DNA of 64,000 bases from positions 19,772,936 to 19,836,935 of the forward strand of contig CM072168.1 in assembly GCA_036850595.1 (NCBI GenBank). The letters are read 5' to 3'. The DNA is from Rhyacichthys aspro (Eukaryota > Chordata > Actinopteri > Gobiiformes > Rhyacichthyidae). Of the stretch, positions 12,336 to 25,730 are shown piece by piece (position 1 is the stretch's first letter; each line of letters opens with the position of its first letter). The notes below the pieces were generated by a model. The model did not search any database. It saw nothing but the letters and a program-made list of their open reading frames with translations, and was not told the origin of the DNA. The translations under genes and the position numbers were made by a program.

Positions 12336-15300
12336 AATTCAACATTTTTCTATTGCATTGCGTACATTCCACTTACGTTTTTGATTTAATTTCATGTTCT
12401 AATGCAGCAAAGGATAATTCAAAGTCAAATGACAGAACTCTAAGTAAACAGCAGCGGTTCTGATGGTTTTGCAGCAGTAAGATGTGCTCTCCATGTGATC
12501 AGATCAAACACAGAGGTTTGAAATGCACCGAGGGGGAAACGTCTCCACATAAACTCTCAAGGTCATGTTTTGATGCTCGTCTCGGAGTCGTCCATATTAA
12601 TGCGCCGCTTTATGATGAAGATATTTGATAAAAGAGGCTCGGCAGGTGTCCTTCCTCAGTCGCCTCATCATCATCATCGTTTATAACCTCGGTAATGTCC
12701 TCGAGAGTTGGAGACAGACGTGATGAAATGTGCCAATAACTTCTGCTCAACGACTAAACAAGACGCAAATGTCAAATGTCTCCATCCTTAACTTATCTTT
12801 TCAACATAATCAGTCTTTACATCGAGAGAAATGTCAGTAACTTTTGTATTTTTACGTAATCTTTAATCCAAACTTTTACATACATCCTGCTGTGCTGTTT
12901 CAAAAGCTGATGATTGATTGTTAATAGTTCGCTGAGGTAGCTTTATGTGTACACACTAAAACATTTTATTTTATACATTTAAGAATACGGTGATTATTGG
13001 GCCAAATGGGATCAAACTATAAACAGTTTGCTTTCAATAGTTGGTAAATATATGTATCGTGCATTGTTCGTGTACATTGTTTTTTTGTTTTTTTTTTAAC
13101 TTGATAATGTGGAGGGTTTGTAACAATTTGAAATAAAATAATGCTGTATTTTTAATGAATATTTAGGAAAAATATGACAAATAGCAAAGTCTGAGTGAAA
13201 TTTAAGCCAAGTATTGTATTTGGAATTTATTATTATTGTTTTTTGCACTAGTTTTTACCAGATTTCACCACATATTTATAAATATTATGGCACAAATGGA
13301 GGTTGTTTTGTAAATGTTTGGAAGATTGACTCTGACACTTTATATTTTTAGCTTTACCTTACACGTTAGACTTTATAAATATGAGTCTTTGCCTGAACTG
13401 AACCTACTGCTGGACTAAAAACTGGATAATACCACAGTTACTGCTTCAGAAATCCCACAGACCGTGCGACAAAGAGCTTCCCTGTGACTGAATGAAAAGT
13501 TTTGAGCGGCGCTGGGGCCACTCGAGTGTTGACCTGTAAAAAAGTGACACAGCCAAATGTCAAAGCAATAAAAGGATATGGTTCACACAATACAGCCCCA
13601 AAAATGAGAGAATAGACTTTCATTGTGTGTTTAAAGGTCAAGAATCACTTCAGTGTCCAACGCGGTGCAGGCAATAAACCCTAAAGGAAGGCTGAGCACA
13701 CAGGGTTTCTATGGGACGGGCTCATTTTATTATTCTAAACTTTAAATCACCGTCAGACAAGATATAAGCTTGTTCTTTGAGTTTTAAAAGTGTGTTGTGT
13801 TGTTTAAAAGTGAAGTTTCAGACAGTACACCGCCATTTTCCGTCAGGTTTAACTATAAATTTGGGTTCTTGGTGCGACTTGTTGGATTTGGTCTTTGCAG
13901 CAGAGAGAAACATGAGCTGAATTTGATGAAGCAGCATCAGAGCAGTTCTCGTTGCTGACCAGCTCCTCTCCTGAGCCCAGTAAATCCCTCAGAGCTTTGT
14001 GCCTGCTCGGCCTTTCCTAAATCACAAGAGCGCATTAGAAGAGAGCGGCTGAACATTTTGGAGCTGTAAATATATAAAGTAGTACTACCTGTGGGGAAAA
14101 AAAGATGCTTGCTATAAGGAATTACTTTGCTGGCCAAGACAAAAGTCCCAGTTGTAATGTACTGACAGAGAGGGGTATTTGTTGCTGTTGTACCTGAAGG
14201 TGACACAAGAAGATGCTAATTGTGTTGTGCTAAATGTCTCAGCAGCAATAATAACATTCAATAATTAAAGCCAAGCCTATTTTTCATTTTATTTATTTGC
14301 TGATGAGCATATACATGGTTTGGAGCATAAACAAAGTAGAAAAAGACAAAGCAAACGTCTCAAAAAGGAACCCAACGTATAGATTACCTTTGTTTTATCA
14401 CATTGCATTAACAAAATTAGCCCAAACATAGATGGCCGTTTCAGATTTTTCACTACATTTTGTTAATTTTTACAATCAAACAAATTATATTCATCCCCAA
14501 TAAATTGAACACAAAGAGTCTTATATTTGGACTCCAACAAGTTTCAACGTCAACATAATCAAACATTTAAAGTTTCAAAAATCAACAAAAATGAAGCAAT
14601 AATTTTGAACCTCCAACAACAACAACAATCACTGATTTTACAGAGATTTTTCAATTTCCAACAAACCTGAATGCCTCGGTATACATAAACCATCCATTTC
14701 AAGGATTATCTAAGCATATTGTTCTCTGTTTGCTGTAGTCTGCACCAGAAACAAGACAGGACTGTCCCTGGAGGAGCAGAGAGAGGGGTTAATCAGGCCC
14801 CTTTTATAATGAGCCCAGGTGACCCTCCTCTTCCTGCAGGAGGACCCGCCCCTGCCAGGTCGAGGAGGGACGGGACGTAATAGACTCTGATTAGTAATCA
14901 CCATCACTAAAAGACGTTTATTAATGCATGTCTTAAGAAAGAGGCGAAAATGCCATTGGTCCAACCTTTGAATGCATCGCGTCTCATTCTGTCGATACTA
15001 GATACTGATGATAGACATTTTTAATAAATAATCATCTTTAAATAATCATTTTCAAGACTTTTGAAAGTGCTCTCAGCCTTTAAACACCTTGCTCTTCTGG
15101 TGAAGTCACATCCTTAAGATTTTTATCATTTCTGTCCATGAATGTACTCAGTCAATCCTCCAAATATTCTGCAGTATAGAGTAGAGTAGAGCTCATCACT
15201 GCCCCCTATGGCCACTGCATGAACTGCTCTGTCGGTCCTTATCTGCAAACTTTGGGAAAACTGACCAAAGTATGAACCAAATGAACACAGAGCACACACA

Positions 15301-15639
15301 GAAATGAATGTGTATCTAACATAGAGAATAAATTAGGCTTAAGACCAGTTCTCACTTCTGCTTCAGAGAGAGTTCATGTTGCTGTGTTTGTTGTAGTGTG
15401 GTCATAAATAATCACAGACTTGCTTGTTTTAATGAATACCAAATACAACATTATGTCCCTTTCTTTACTTTGGCTGAAAAATACAAGACTACAATGTCCC
15501 ATTCACACCTCTTTTTTTTTTTTTTTTTACCTCTGTATGTTTTCCAAAGTGACATCCATTAATCCAACAAAGCATCACATAAACTCCTCTGTGTAGTTAA
15601 AAGTGTAAAACTCCTGCGTCTGCCTGAGCCTGGCCTCAG
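12336..15639. other. Intergenic, no gene seen
   Basis: AT-rich unique sequence with poly(T) at 13080-13100 and about 15511-15528. No array, confident element or coding exon. The minus-strand frames at 13937 and 14710 (84-89 codons) match nothing I recognise. Confidence 0.5.
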
Positions 15640-15965
15640 TCGGTGTCTAAGTAAAGGCTAATTGGAGCTCTCATTAACAGTGCGGCAACCTTCAGCTGCT
15701 AATGATGTGGAACTTTTTGATTTGCCGAAGGCTGAGAGCTCAGGAGTTGTGCGGTTTGACTTGACGTTGGGATCAAATTAAGGAGGTGTGGACAGAGCGC
15801 TGAGGGGGACGCGTCAGCCCCCTCCTCCTCATTTGTTGTGTTTGCTGTTTGTTGCCATTAAAAAACACTCCCCAGAGGACATTTCAGCGAGATGCATTAT
15901 GCAGGTTGCCCTTTTACAAAAGCCACTTGTCAAGCCGTGCCCAAAGTAATGGCCTTATGCAGAAG
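15640..15965. other. Candidate conserved non-coding element
   Basis: Unique sequence with several TAAT/ATTA cores (GGCTAATTGGAGC, CTCATTAACAG, GCTAATGATG) and an internal near-palindrome. It lacks repeats and is richer in structure than its surroundings. Conservation was not tested. Confidence 0.25.
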
Positions 15966-17691
15966 AAATACAATAGAGCCAAGTGTTTTAACGCGAAAAT
16001 ACATTTAACCGCTTGAATTTTTGACCTTGAATTTACATTATGAATTCAGTCGCGCTACATTGCTAATGCTAATAAATGTAAAGGCGTTATAAAAGTGTGT
16101 GAGATATAAACTTGTTGATGTCAGACACACAAAGAAAATGAATGAACCACATGAAATAAGACATTGTTTTTATTGTGAGTGAGTCTTGTTTTAGGAACGC
16201 TGCAGATGAACAGCACCTTGGTTCACTCTGGTCCTGATCTCTTCATCTTTTTTGATAACCAAACTCTGCAGGAGCTTTCACATCTGCATATTCGCTTGTC
16301 CTTTTTGCACATTCACTGAGATCTGGGCCAGACACGGTTCCTACCCTCATGACCCGAACGTGTGAACAAAATCCCCTCTATTTTCACAGAGCTGATCCTT
16401 CAGGGACTCTAATGACAGGCCAGGGTCGCTGTAATGGGTGAACACTGCCAGTAGACGCTTCATAGAGCAGTCCTCACAAATATTTAGGAAGTTTCTGAAT
16501 TTTTGACCCATTAAATGCCAGTTTTAGCGATCACAGTTAGTTTGTTTTTGAAAAGAAAAAAAAAAGAAAAGCAAGAAGCCACTATTTAGTTTAAAAGGCA
16601 TAAGAAAGACTTGAAAAATATATATATTTCACCCCAATATATACAAACTGGCCAAAGTGTGTGCAATATGCATCAACACAGCCAAAGTTATACAAAAAAA
16701 TTTAAAAAAACTCGATGAAAAAACATGATGCCACATTTCACAAAGAGGAACCAGGGTCAAAGTTTTATTTCTGTATTTATTTTTTCTTTCTGTTGTGTTC
16801 TTCTGTTGCTGAACTAAAAGTTGGTTTCTTATGTTACTCCAAGAACAACCAAGACCAATGTTATTAAAAGTCTTTTCTCATTCTTGACTTTGGACTTATT
16901 CATGACCTGGTCTTAGATACTGTTTGAACATTTGAAAATGTAAGTATTTTGAAGCTATATTTTGGAGAAGCTTTAAGGGTCTGTTTTTTTGTGTGCAGGT
17001 TTTTCTACAGATCTATAAGAACAGGAACAAAGTGCAAGACAGAAAAGCAGATGAAAGAGACAAAGGAATATTTTATAGCCCGGCTCAATGTCGGAGAGAG
17101 CTGCTGGCGAATTACAGAAGAAGACAGAGCTGTGCCCTTAAAGTGTTTTAGGGCCACTTCTTTGGCTCCCTTTAGATTGATCTCTTCCATTGCTGCTCCT
17201 TTTTCTTCTTGTTTAATCAAGTCGCTCTCGCCTGGCTCTGAACTCTGCGTTTATCAGCCTCCGTCTCGATCCCCCGTTCCTCTCTTTATCTGAGGCTGCT
17301 CTCGAAGTCCGTCCGAGGCTCAGTGCAGTGTCAAAGGTCCACAGACCTCTCCATCTCACTCTCGTCTTTCAGTCTTTCTCCAGAGACGAGTCGAATCACT
17401 CGAGACTCAGACCAAAGAGAGCTGCAGCCGCTCGTGGACGCTGCATTTCAGCCCAGACCAGGATCTCATACTAAGGTCCTGGCTTCACATACATAGACAT
17501 TTATATGAACAGATTAAAGTATTGTGGGGAAAATATCTCCATCTTTCACATGATGCAAAAACAAAAACGCCGGCTTTTAGAGTGATTCAAAAAGATCTGC
17601 CTTCACAGGAAATGCCCAGCTGTTGAACACGGTGTATTATATCAGCCAGGCCAGTAGGGGCACTGTGAACCACAACGCTTTCTGTCAGGGA
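15966..17691. other. Intergenic, no gene seen
   Basis: Contains a plus-strand frame of 114 codons at 16949-17293 that I do not recognise; it lacks domain-like features and overlaps an open minus-strand frame. No arrays. Confidence 0.45.
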
Positions 17692-17745
17692 CAAGACCAG
17701 GTCAAGACCAGGTCAAGACCAGGTCAGGACCAGGTCAGGACCAAA
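17692..17745. repeat. 11-bp tandem repeat (AGACCAGGTCA), about 5 units
   Basis: Near-perfect 11-bp units, AAGACCAGGTC shading into AGGACCAGGTC. They lie directly before a copy of the AGACCAAG dispersed family. Confidence 0.85.
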
Positions 17746-17770
17746 ACAGTGTACAATACACTGTAATAGA

Positions 17771-18010
17771 AGTCCAGACTCATGGAGGTTAGTGTTTGGT
17801 GAAGGAGGGTTAGAACAAGATTTTAATGGAATTTAATGATTAAGGTTTTCAATCATAAAAACAGACAAATAGTCATAAGTCTTGGTTGATCTTGGTGTTC
17901 AAGACTTAAACAAGATCAAGGCTTTTAGAGATCACTATCATGACAAGACAAAAACCTTTAAAAAATAGTCTTAAGACCAATCTCAAGACCAAGGCCGGTC
18001 TGAGGAACAG
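17771..18010 (+). repeat. AGACCAAG dispersed family, single-copy form
   Basis: Begins with one copy of the segment GTCCAGACTCATGGAGG...GTGTTTGGTGAAGG, which is tandemly amplified at 27871-28344. It continues through an ATCATAAAAACAGACAAAT block and ends in AAGACCAATCTCAAGACCAA. Related copies lie at 28345-28530, about 35411-35687 (opposite strand) and 59010-59290. No coding content; class not assigned. Confidence 0.55.
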
Positions 18011-18116
18011 CATCATTTTGTCTCTATTCAATCCTTTTGTCAAAAACATAAGTAAATCTGACATTGTGTTTGATTTGAATCCTTGCTGTAAAAGGGGAAT
18101 TCCCACAAACACACGA

Positions 18117-18150
18117 GGCCACTTCCAAATCTATTTATTTGGAAGTGGCC
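18117..18150. repeat. Perfect 14-bp inverted repeat, 6-base loop
   Basis: Arms GGCCACTTCCAAAT (18117-18130) and ATTTGGAAGTGGCC (18137-18150) are exact reverse complements. Confidence 0.9.
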
Positions 18151-19549
18151 AAATAAATACATTCAGTAAATCTGGAAAGCCCCAGAAACAGATTTGTTTT
18201 TGTTCAATGCCTCAGTAAATCTGTTTATACTATATTCTCTCCATTCAATGTAAAGACAGCATGATAATCAATGTAAAAGCAGGCCTTTCTGATACAAAAA
18301 ATAAAACAAAGTTGGTTTATTATTTGGCAAAAATGATCAAATTAAAGTAAAATGCCCCACTGACCTTCATCTTTGCCCCAGTGCAGCAGTGTTTGTAATT
18401 TGAATGTGCGACTTTTTGCTCCGTTCGTTGCACCTGCCTCTGGGTGATGTGAATAATTCATATTTATTTGATACGCCTCTGTGTTGTGTCTGGTCCGTGT
18501 CGGGGCACAATGATAGAGATGGCACATAAAGGTGGTGGGCTGTGGAGAAATACCCCGACTGTCTGCCACGAGGCAAAAAACACAGCGTCCAGGGAAAAGC
18601 TTTCATCAGGTCCGGCTCATAAAAGACGATTTATGGCCATCTGGGGCTTGGACCAAGGCTCTGTCTGTGTTTATGTGAGACGTGTGAGATGTGTCTATAG
18701 GGCTGTTTGTTAACAGGGCAAAAGAAAAAGGGTGTGAAAGGACGACTACAGCACATCTGTTTCATCTGCCGAGTGTGTGTGTGTGAGTCAGGGTCTTGTA
18801 AAATCAGAGTTAATTTGTGAAATGGGTCCAGTTTTTGACACGACACTCAGAGGTCTGACCTAAGCCTCCTTTTTCATTTGTGTCCAATTGAACACTGTGT
18901 TAAAGCAGAAATATCATGAACTAAATGTATCTCTGTTTTGATAAATGGGACGAATATGAGAAAACTGATTCTCTGTGTGAAGTAAAGGAACTGGGACGGA
19001 CACTGATTATTCTAAAAAATGATGTTTGGATGAATATAAAGCGTCTTTAATAAAGTGTTTTGATTATTTTCTGTTGAGCTTCATTTATATTTGGGCAATA
19101 GAGCTAACTTCAATCAAAAAGTCTTTCAACACCTCATGCATTTGTGAAATATACTGCATTAAGAATCACTCTTAGATCTTCAAATGCAGTTTTTTAGTTT
19201 ACTTTTTGTTCAATTTTGAAACACATTCTCTGTTATTTGACTTTGATTCTGACAAAGTTGAGAAGTGACAAAGTGAAACTGTCAAGAATTTAGTTAAACA
19301 ATAAAGAAAAAACATGTCATTTGTATTTGTTTGTGTCGGTCTAATGCAGCCACACCTTTTGAAACACAAAAAAGATTTCATGGTAATATTTGAGATTGAG
19401 TAAAATTTTAAGGATGTCCAAAAACTTTTTTCCTCCGCTGTAGTTAGAACAAAAGGGCATTACCAGAAAAATGCTAATTCATCAATATTAGAGTTACACA
19501 TGCACATGAACATAGTATCTGAACAGAACACAGAAAACGTGTGTGTGAT
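18151..19549. other. Intergenic, no gene seen
   Basis: Unique sequence with a short (GT)n at about 18773. At 19410-19443 a GTCCAAAAACTTTTTTCCTC block followed by CGCTGTAG resembles one end of a Tc1-type element, but no partner end was found. Confidence 0.45.
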
Positions 19550-19935
19550 TGCTGTCAGTGAGTGGGTAGAGAACATTAAGTAAGAGTGTCTTAGTATTAA
19601 GCTGCTCTACATTTCTTCTAAACCAGCTAAAACCTATGAGCTGCTTTAAGATTCACAATGGACATCGCTGCATTAAAACCAGTTTTAATCAAATCTCTAC
19701 AACTGACCCATTACTTTACTTTACTGACAACATTGTGCAAAATAAATGTAATTGTTTTTATGTAAAATCAATATAAGAAGTTAGTGCCGTCCTTAACTTT
19801 AGGGCCATTTCTAAAAACCTGGAGTGGGGCCCTGAGTTTTTATCTTACGGCACTGAGAATGAGTTATGAGTTATACACGGACCATTTTAGGACCCGTGCT
19901 TCCTCATTAAAGACGATTAAAATAGCCTCGAGGAG
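19550..19935 (+). repeat. Dispersed family GTGAGTGGGTAGAG, copy 1
   Basis: Starts with CTGTCAGTGAGTGGGTAGAG and ends with GTGCTTCCTCATTAAAGACG. The same start and end bound 41319-41540 and, inverted, 49470-49705. This copy is longer because of an internal insertion or divergence at about 19680-19800. Family unknown; non-coding. Confidence 0.6.
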
Positions 19936-22900
19936 TACAGCAAGGAATAATCATTTTTGGCTGATTCTAAAGTGTCTAATTTGGTGTTTTTTTAATATCT
20001 GCAGCTCTAATAAATGAACAGGAAACAGTTTGTTGAGTATCTTTTTGACGTTATGTTCCATCACAACCTTTTTCACTAAATGCAGCTTGATAATTCTTAA
20101 ATATACAGTACGTAGATGTCACAAAGAGTGCATCTGGTCAGTGAGCAGGGCCTGTTGCAGCAGCAGTACTGGTTGGTGGTAAATCTCTAATATCATCTGC
20201 AAGTGAAAAATGCCTATGCTTCATTTTCAGAGAGAGTAAAGGGCAGCTCCCCGTGGTTCAGGTAATTGCCCCGTTCATTAACCTGCAGACGGTACAACAG
20301 CACCACGGTGTATTACACAGAGACTCAGTGCCTCCTGAGCACCTTTGACCTGACGACCATCACAAACCCATTTCCATCTGCAGCTCACTTCACTGACGTC
20401 CCGGGTCTGGTCACGTCAAGAAGATGTGAGGAAACGGGTCATTGTTTTTAATATTTAGCTGCAGCAGGGACAGAGATGAACTTTGAGAGAATTTATAATC
20501 CAGACATTGGTAAAAATCTCAGTGTGATAACTCAGATGCTGTATTTGGGCTTCTCCTTCAGCAGTGCTCAGTTTGTCCTGCTTTAGGAACGGAATAGAAA
20601 GCTATATAGAAAGTTTTAGACGTGTTTTAGGTTTAAACACGTGATGTTTCTCTGATTTGATAAAACTGTGGTTAATCACAGATGATAAATCCAATCACCG
20701 ACCAGTTATCCATTTAAATGACCTGCCCTTTGTGATCTGTTCCCTTTCACAGGCTTCTGCAGAGCTTTACGTGTCTATTTTTCTGAGACGGACAAACACA
20801 AAGAGTTATATTGAGGCCATTATACACTATTGAAAATATACTTTTGAGTTCCTTTTTGTTCAGCTCAATACTTTAACATTTTACACATGTTGACCACTAT
20901 TTTTCAGTGACTGCACACGAAAAAGAACAATCTTTTTGATTTGAAATGACATTTGCTGCTAACAATTTGCTTCAAAACATAAGTTTGGATTGGTTTTTTG
21001 TTTTAGTTTGGTTTATAACATACTACACTTGAGTTTTTTCCAGATAGAGATGAATGGCTCAAATTAAAGCTGCACATTGGTGTGAAGAAGACAAATGGAG
21101 GTTGCTCTCCTGGGTTTATATGTTCCCATTCGCTTCTTTTCCCACAGTTTATGGTCTGAGCATTTCCTTTTAGTTCTGAGAGTGCTCCGCTCTGAACGGA
21201 CCCTGCAGTTTTCACCTTTTGATTCTGCAGCTCAGGCCACTGTCTCTGTTCTACACTTTCTCCAAAACAAAGCTCAAAAGACTCAGTGAACTTCTGTTGG
21301 ACCGCTCTGTGTCTGTGAGTGTTGTGCAGCATTTTAATCCAGGCAGATACGAGCTAAAGTCTGCATCAGGTTCACACGAGCCTTGTTTCAACAGAGTGGA
21401 GCGATTTAGACCAGATTTAGACCAGATTTAGACCAGACTGGTGCAACAGAAAAGCACAAAACATTTAGTTTTGTCACTGAAATAGTTACTGGACCAAACT
21501 GTGCCGTTCTGAGCCAAGCAAACCTGTACAGCACAGCACCAGAGGAAACAAGGCTTTCTGATTTTTAAATGAATTACCTTGAATATGGAAATATATTATG
21601 AAGACTGCTGGGTCACATTTATGAAAGCACTTAAGGGTAAAGCTTTGTCTTCATTTGAAAAGAGAGAGATGTGGAAACCAGGTTAATTCACATTTCTGCG
21701 AGGATAGAAATGAATTCTACTAATCCACGCTCAGCTGAATAAATCAGATAAAAAGGTGTGTGTGCACATTTCCTGATTAGTGCGAACAGATACAGCAGTT
21801 TTTGACATGAGTCTGACACAGTTACGTCTTCACTGAGACAGAGTTACGGCTCTCGGCTGATTCAGGAGCTGTTTGCATGTTCCTGAGGGTTTTGTGCTGA
21901 CGTGTCTTTAGACTGAGCTGTTGAATATCACATATATCACCTGTCGTCTGACTCAGCCCCTTTCCACTGAAGAGACTTGTGTCAAATAGTAGTTTTCAAT
22001 TGTTATTGATGTATTGTCACTTTTAACAACATAAAGACTGCTTTTCTGTCGGTGTGTCATTAACTGTACAACAATACTGTACCAGGATAAGCCATAACAT
22101 TATGACCGCTTCATGTTGAAACCTTCAGGGACTATGTTAACTTCTGAGGGCTGCACTGGGTCCAGAAAATGTAAGAAGTAACATAATGTAAGGGCAGTTG
22201 TTTCTGAATGAGGTCTTTAAACACTTATTTCTATTGGGATAAAGAAAGCCTAGAATGGGTCGGGTCAGTACGGGTAAGACTTCATCAAGAAATTAAGTGT
22301 CCCTAAAAAGAATAGCATACTGTACTGCTTCGAGGACACACAGGCCCCTCGTTTCAAGAAAAAGTGGAGCAAAAGTCCACCGTGAGCTGATTGAACAATA
22401 GATAAACCATAATAATGAGAAGCAAAACAACATTTATTACATATGCGTTGTTCTTTTGTCATATTTCATGTTTAATTCTGATCTGTTTGTGTTTTTAAAC
22501 GTCGTCAGTGTCGTACTGCTCTCGCTTCATGAATTTAAACGTTGTATTTATCATCTACACTTCATTAAACACAAGCAGAACGTATGGCATTAAATAGTGA
22601 GTCCTTAAATTATAGGAAGTATAGTTTTCTGCAGCAGCTGAACCTCCAGCCTCACTTCACCAGGGTTTACTCTACTCTTTATATTAATTATTGCCAATGC
22701 ATCTCAAGAAGTCTGCTTCAAAACACAACCTACACTTTTTATTTTTCGTAGCAGACATAACTTTCCTGGACCCAACACAGCTCTTGTTTGTTGTGGTGTT
22801 AAATACAATAAAATGTGCTTCTTAAACTGAAATATTTGTCATTTTTTGCTTTGTTAAATAAAATGACTTCTCTTTGTCAGATATCACAAACTAATCTCAG

Positions 22901-23569
22901 TTCTACTCACACCTTCCAGCTTCACCAGGAACAAATGCATGGAACAAAATACAAATTATAAATATCACATTATTTCCCAGCCGTATTAACACGTTCGGAT
23001 GACGTTCTTCAAAATCTCAATGTCGCATGAACTCTGTGAAAATGAAGTGAGCTCCGACACGACAACAATATCCTCATTTCAGCGTGAACATGTAAATGAG
23101 GAGTGTGCGTTTGTACGTCACCTGCTCCGAGACAATCAGCTCACACTCGAGAAAAGATGTGAACGGCACCTCCTCGGGCTGAGAAATCATCCAGAGACAC
23201 AGAGCTCCTCGCCGATGTTTGTTGATGATGTGAAGACACTGATGACGCAGGAAGTGCATTTATTCAGAGGAAATTTTTTTATAGTCTGTGGTTTTATAAA
23301 ATGAACTTGTTTCACAATTTTCTTTTCTCATCTCAAAACAAAAATGTGTCAGCAACTATAAAAAACGCTCAAGTGCTGTCAACGTAAATATGGAAACAAT
23401 AGTCTATACTTTTTAAAAAAATTATTATTACTTTTACAAATTGCAGATGTCACTTTCTGGTATTGTGTAAAGTTAAAGCAGCTCTTTACAGCAGACTCTA
23501 CAATCAGTCAGTCTACAGAAGAATTAATTTGCTTTTTGCTTTTTTAATTTATATAAAAAGAGATAAAAA
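19936..23569. other. Intergenic, no gene seen
   Basis: A copy of the GCAGTGCTCAGTTTG motif lies at 20549-20582. Near 22088 a CCATAACATTATGACCGCTT block resembles a sequence found at ends of some fish Tc1-like elements. A 101-codon frame at 22999-23304 is unrecognised. Confidence 0.45.
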
Positions 23570-23606
23570 CTGAACTTTAGGATTAATAAAGATACTTTGA
23601 ATTGAA
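23570..23606 (+). mobile_element. Retrotransposon-type 3' tail fragment
   Basis: The ending GGATTAATAAAGATACTTTG followed by AATTGAA matches the GGGATTAATAAAGTA...TTGAATTGAA style of fish non-LTR element tails. Only the tail is visible. Confidence 0.45.
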
Positions 23607-23849
23607 CACAACATAGTCTGATTTTTATAAGCGCACAACTTGCGTTTGCTTTTCTGTCTACATTCTACGTTCACACATTCTTCTCAGTTATAAATCAATA
23701 AACACAACACATTTTGAGCCCATGGAAAAGAGTGTAGCTGTGCATGAACGATTATTGAAGAAAATAAGGTCTACATTTAAGAAAAGACTCTATCAAACTT
23801 GCATTGACTGTAACAAAAGCAGCAAGAGGGACACAAAACTTATTTATTC

Positions 23850-24090
23850 AGCCTGGATTTGATGTACTGTTTTATCTCATTTATTTTTATTTCATTTATT
23901 TAATTATTTATATATCTACTTATTTATTTTATACATTTATTTAACTCTATTTTACTCTATTCCTTTTACTGAATGAATCAAAGCCACCGTTGTTTTTAAA
24001 CTGTGGTGAATTTTGTGTTGATTTTATTTTGTTTTATGAAAAGTGCTTTATAAATAACATTTGACTGATTGTTTGATTAATATTCAGAGG
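23850..24090 (+). mobile_element. L2-type retrotransposon 3' tail (probable)
   Basis: A T-rich stretch with TTATTTAT runs leads to AAAAGTGCTTTATAAATAAC and then TTGACTGATTG. The GTGCTTTATAAATAA...TTGATTGA ending is characteristic of L2-type tails. There is no coding remnant. Confidence 0.5.
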
Positions 24091-24534
24091 TATGTATGAG
24101 TAGATCTGCAAAATTGACTATTCTTTGTTGTAAAAGATGGTTAAAGATGCTTTTTTTTTTGTTTTTTCAGGCTGACGGCACAAGAAACAAACCAACCCTA
24201 GTCAGTGTAAGAAGATACTGATCTATAACAATTAGAGAGATGATCACTGCAGAAGTATTAAGTTAAAAACAGAAAAATGCTTGAGTGATTCCTTCGAGCT
24301 GTGTTTCTGGCAGAACCCGGTCCATCTCCGTCGTGTGTGGAGTCACCAGCTGCTCCCGTTCACCTGCCAACACTTTCTCAGTGTGGAGCTGTGTTATTTA
24401 GTTAAAACACGTAAATGAGTTTATGTGAATCTGCCAGAACATGTGATACTTGGACGCCGGCTTCACAAACTTCTCACACTGCAGTCCTTATGCTTCTGTA
24501 TCACATTTTACTGCGGCTCTGACCTAAAAAAAAC
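24091..24534. other. Intergenic, no gene seen
   Basis: Short unique stretch, nothing recognised. Confidence 0.5.
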
Positions 24535-24785
24535 GCCTCCGAAAAGAAGAGTCCGGCTCCTTCAGACCCAACCGTGCTGGAGTTTTAATTAGAAGAGCCG
24601 ATCTGCCCCCCAGCCCCGCTCTGTGCCACCTGGTCCGGGCAGCAGCTGAATGTGAATCGGGTTGTGGCCTTTAATTGGGTACTGTACATGCTGAGAGAGA
24701 GCTCCACTCACACTGTATCACGCCGAAGGGCTCTGAGCCAAAAGAGGGAGGATAACTCGACGTGAGCTCGAGCTGAAGAAAAGAG
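24535..24785. other. Candidate conserved non-coding element
   Basis: Unique, GC-balanced, with TTTAATTAGAAG and CCTTTAATTGGG homeodomain-like cores and no repeats. It stands out between AT-rich sequence and the degenerate TTTAGTCC tract. Conservation was not tested. Confidence 0.22.
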
Positions 24786-24879
24786 AGGCTGCCACCTTTC
24801 TCCTGGCGTTAAGACCTGGAGGATTTGGACACGAGGAAAATCTAACTCAGGGTTTCAGTGTTTCTTTGGAGCTGGTCCC

Positions 24880-25265
24880 ATTGTGACTGGTTTAGTGGCA
24901 GTTTTGTCTCAGGATAATTCATATTTGTCTTAAAGCTTAACCTGTTCTTATTCTGAATTTAGTCCCGGGTTTGTTCTTGGTTTAGAGCTGATTTAATTCA
25001 GTCTTAATCCTGTTCCACTTTTGGTTTTTAATTCAACCATGTCTTAGTTCTGGGTTCAGCCACAGTTTTATAGTTATTATTATTATAGTTATTTATTCCA
25101 GTCTTTTTCCTCATTTGGTCCAAGTTTAGTTCTGTAATTATTAAGTCCTGTTTTGATTTTGGTGCAGTCCTGAGTTTTGTCCCAGTTTTTATTGGGATTA
25201 GTCTTGATTTAGTCATGGTTTAGTCCTACCTTTGTCCTGGCATTGTCCTGGATTAAGTCTTGGTT
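24880..25265. repeat. Degenerate TTTAGTCCTGG-type minisatellite
   Basis: Repeated phrases such as GAATTTAGTCCCGGG, GATTTAGTCATGG and GGTTTAGTCCTACC occur with irregular spacing and heavy decay. The ancestral unit looks like the 11-bp unit of 26634-27242 and 46735-47580. Confidence 0.6.
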
Positions 25266-25730
25266 TTACTTCTACATTTGAACAGAAAGGCTGTACTTTA
25301 TGTAATTGTAGTTAGTCTTCTTTCTGGTTATTCTTTTTTTAATTTAATTACATCAGAACCAATCCAAGAGCTGCAGGGCTCCAGACAGTCCACTTGCTCT
25401 TGTCCCAATTTCTCACCAAAATATATGGATTTCCAACTCAGTATTCACCTCAGGACACAATATGAAGCCAGTAAAAGAGGATTTTCTCATGTTTCATTTC
25501 GGCTACAGATCTTTCTTTAATATTAAGTCCTAAACGTTGTTTTGTGGTCTCTGTCCCGTTCCGTGAGGCGCTGACAGGCCTCGCGCTCTTCCTCACGCTC
25601 TTATTTCCACGCAGCAGTTGCCCGTGTGAATTTAGCAGCTGACAGTGACAAACTGTTGTTTATTCTGCTTTGGGGGCGCGCTGAGTGTTTGTGTGTGCGT
25701 GTCCCACCTCAGACTGTGAACACACGCCAC
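25266..25730. other. Intergenic, no gene seen
   Basis: Unique sequence leading into the 18-bp array; nothing recognised. Confidence 0.5.

Noticed and set aside
16949..17293. 114-codon plus-strand frame
   Set aside because: Not recognised, an opposite-strand frame overlaps it, and its composition is that of surrounding non-coding DNA.
19405..19443. GTCCAAAAACTTTTTTCCTC...CTGTAG resembling a Tc1-type terminal repeat
   Set aside because: No inverted partner within about 1.5 kb upstream; too short to call.
22080..22115. CCATAACATTATGACC block resembling one end of a Tc1-type element
   Set aside because: Only about 20 bases match what I remember; no transposase remnant or second end was found.
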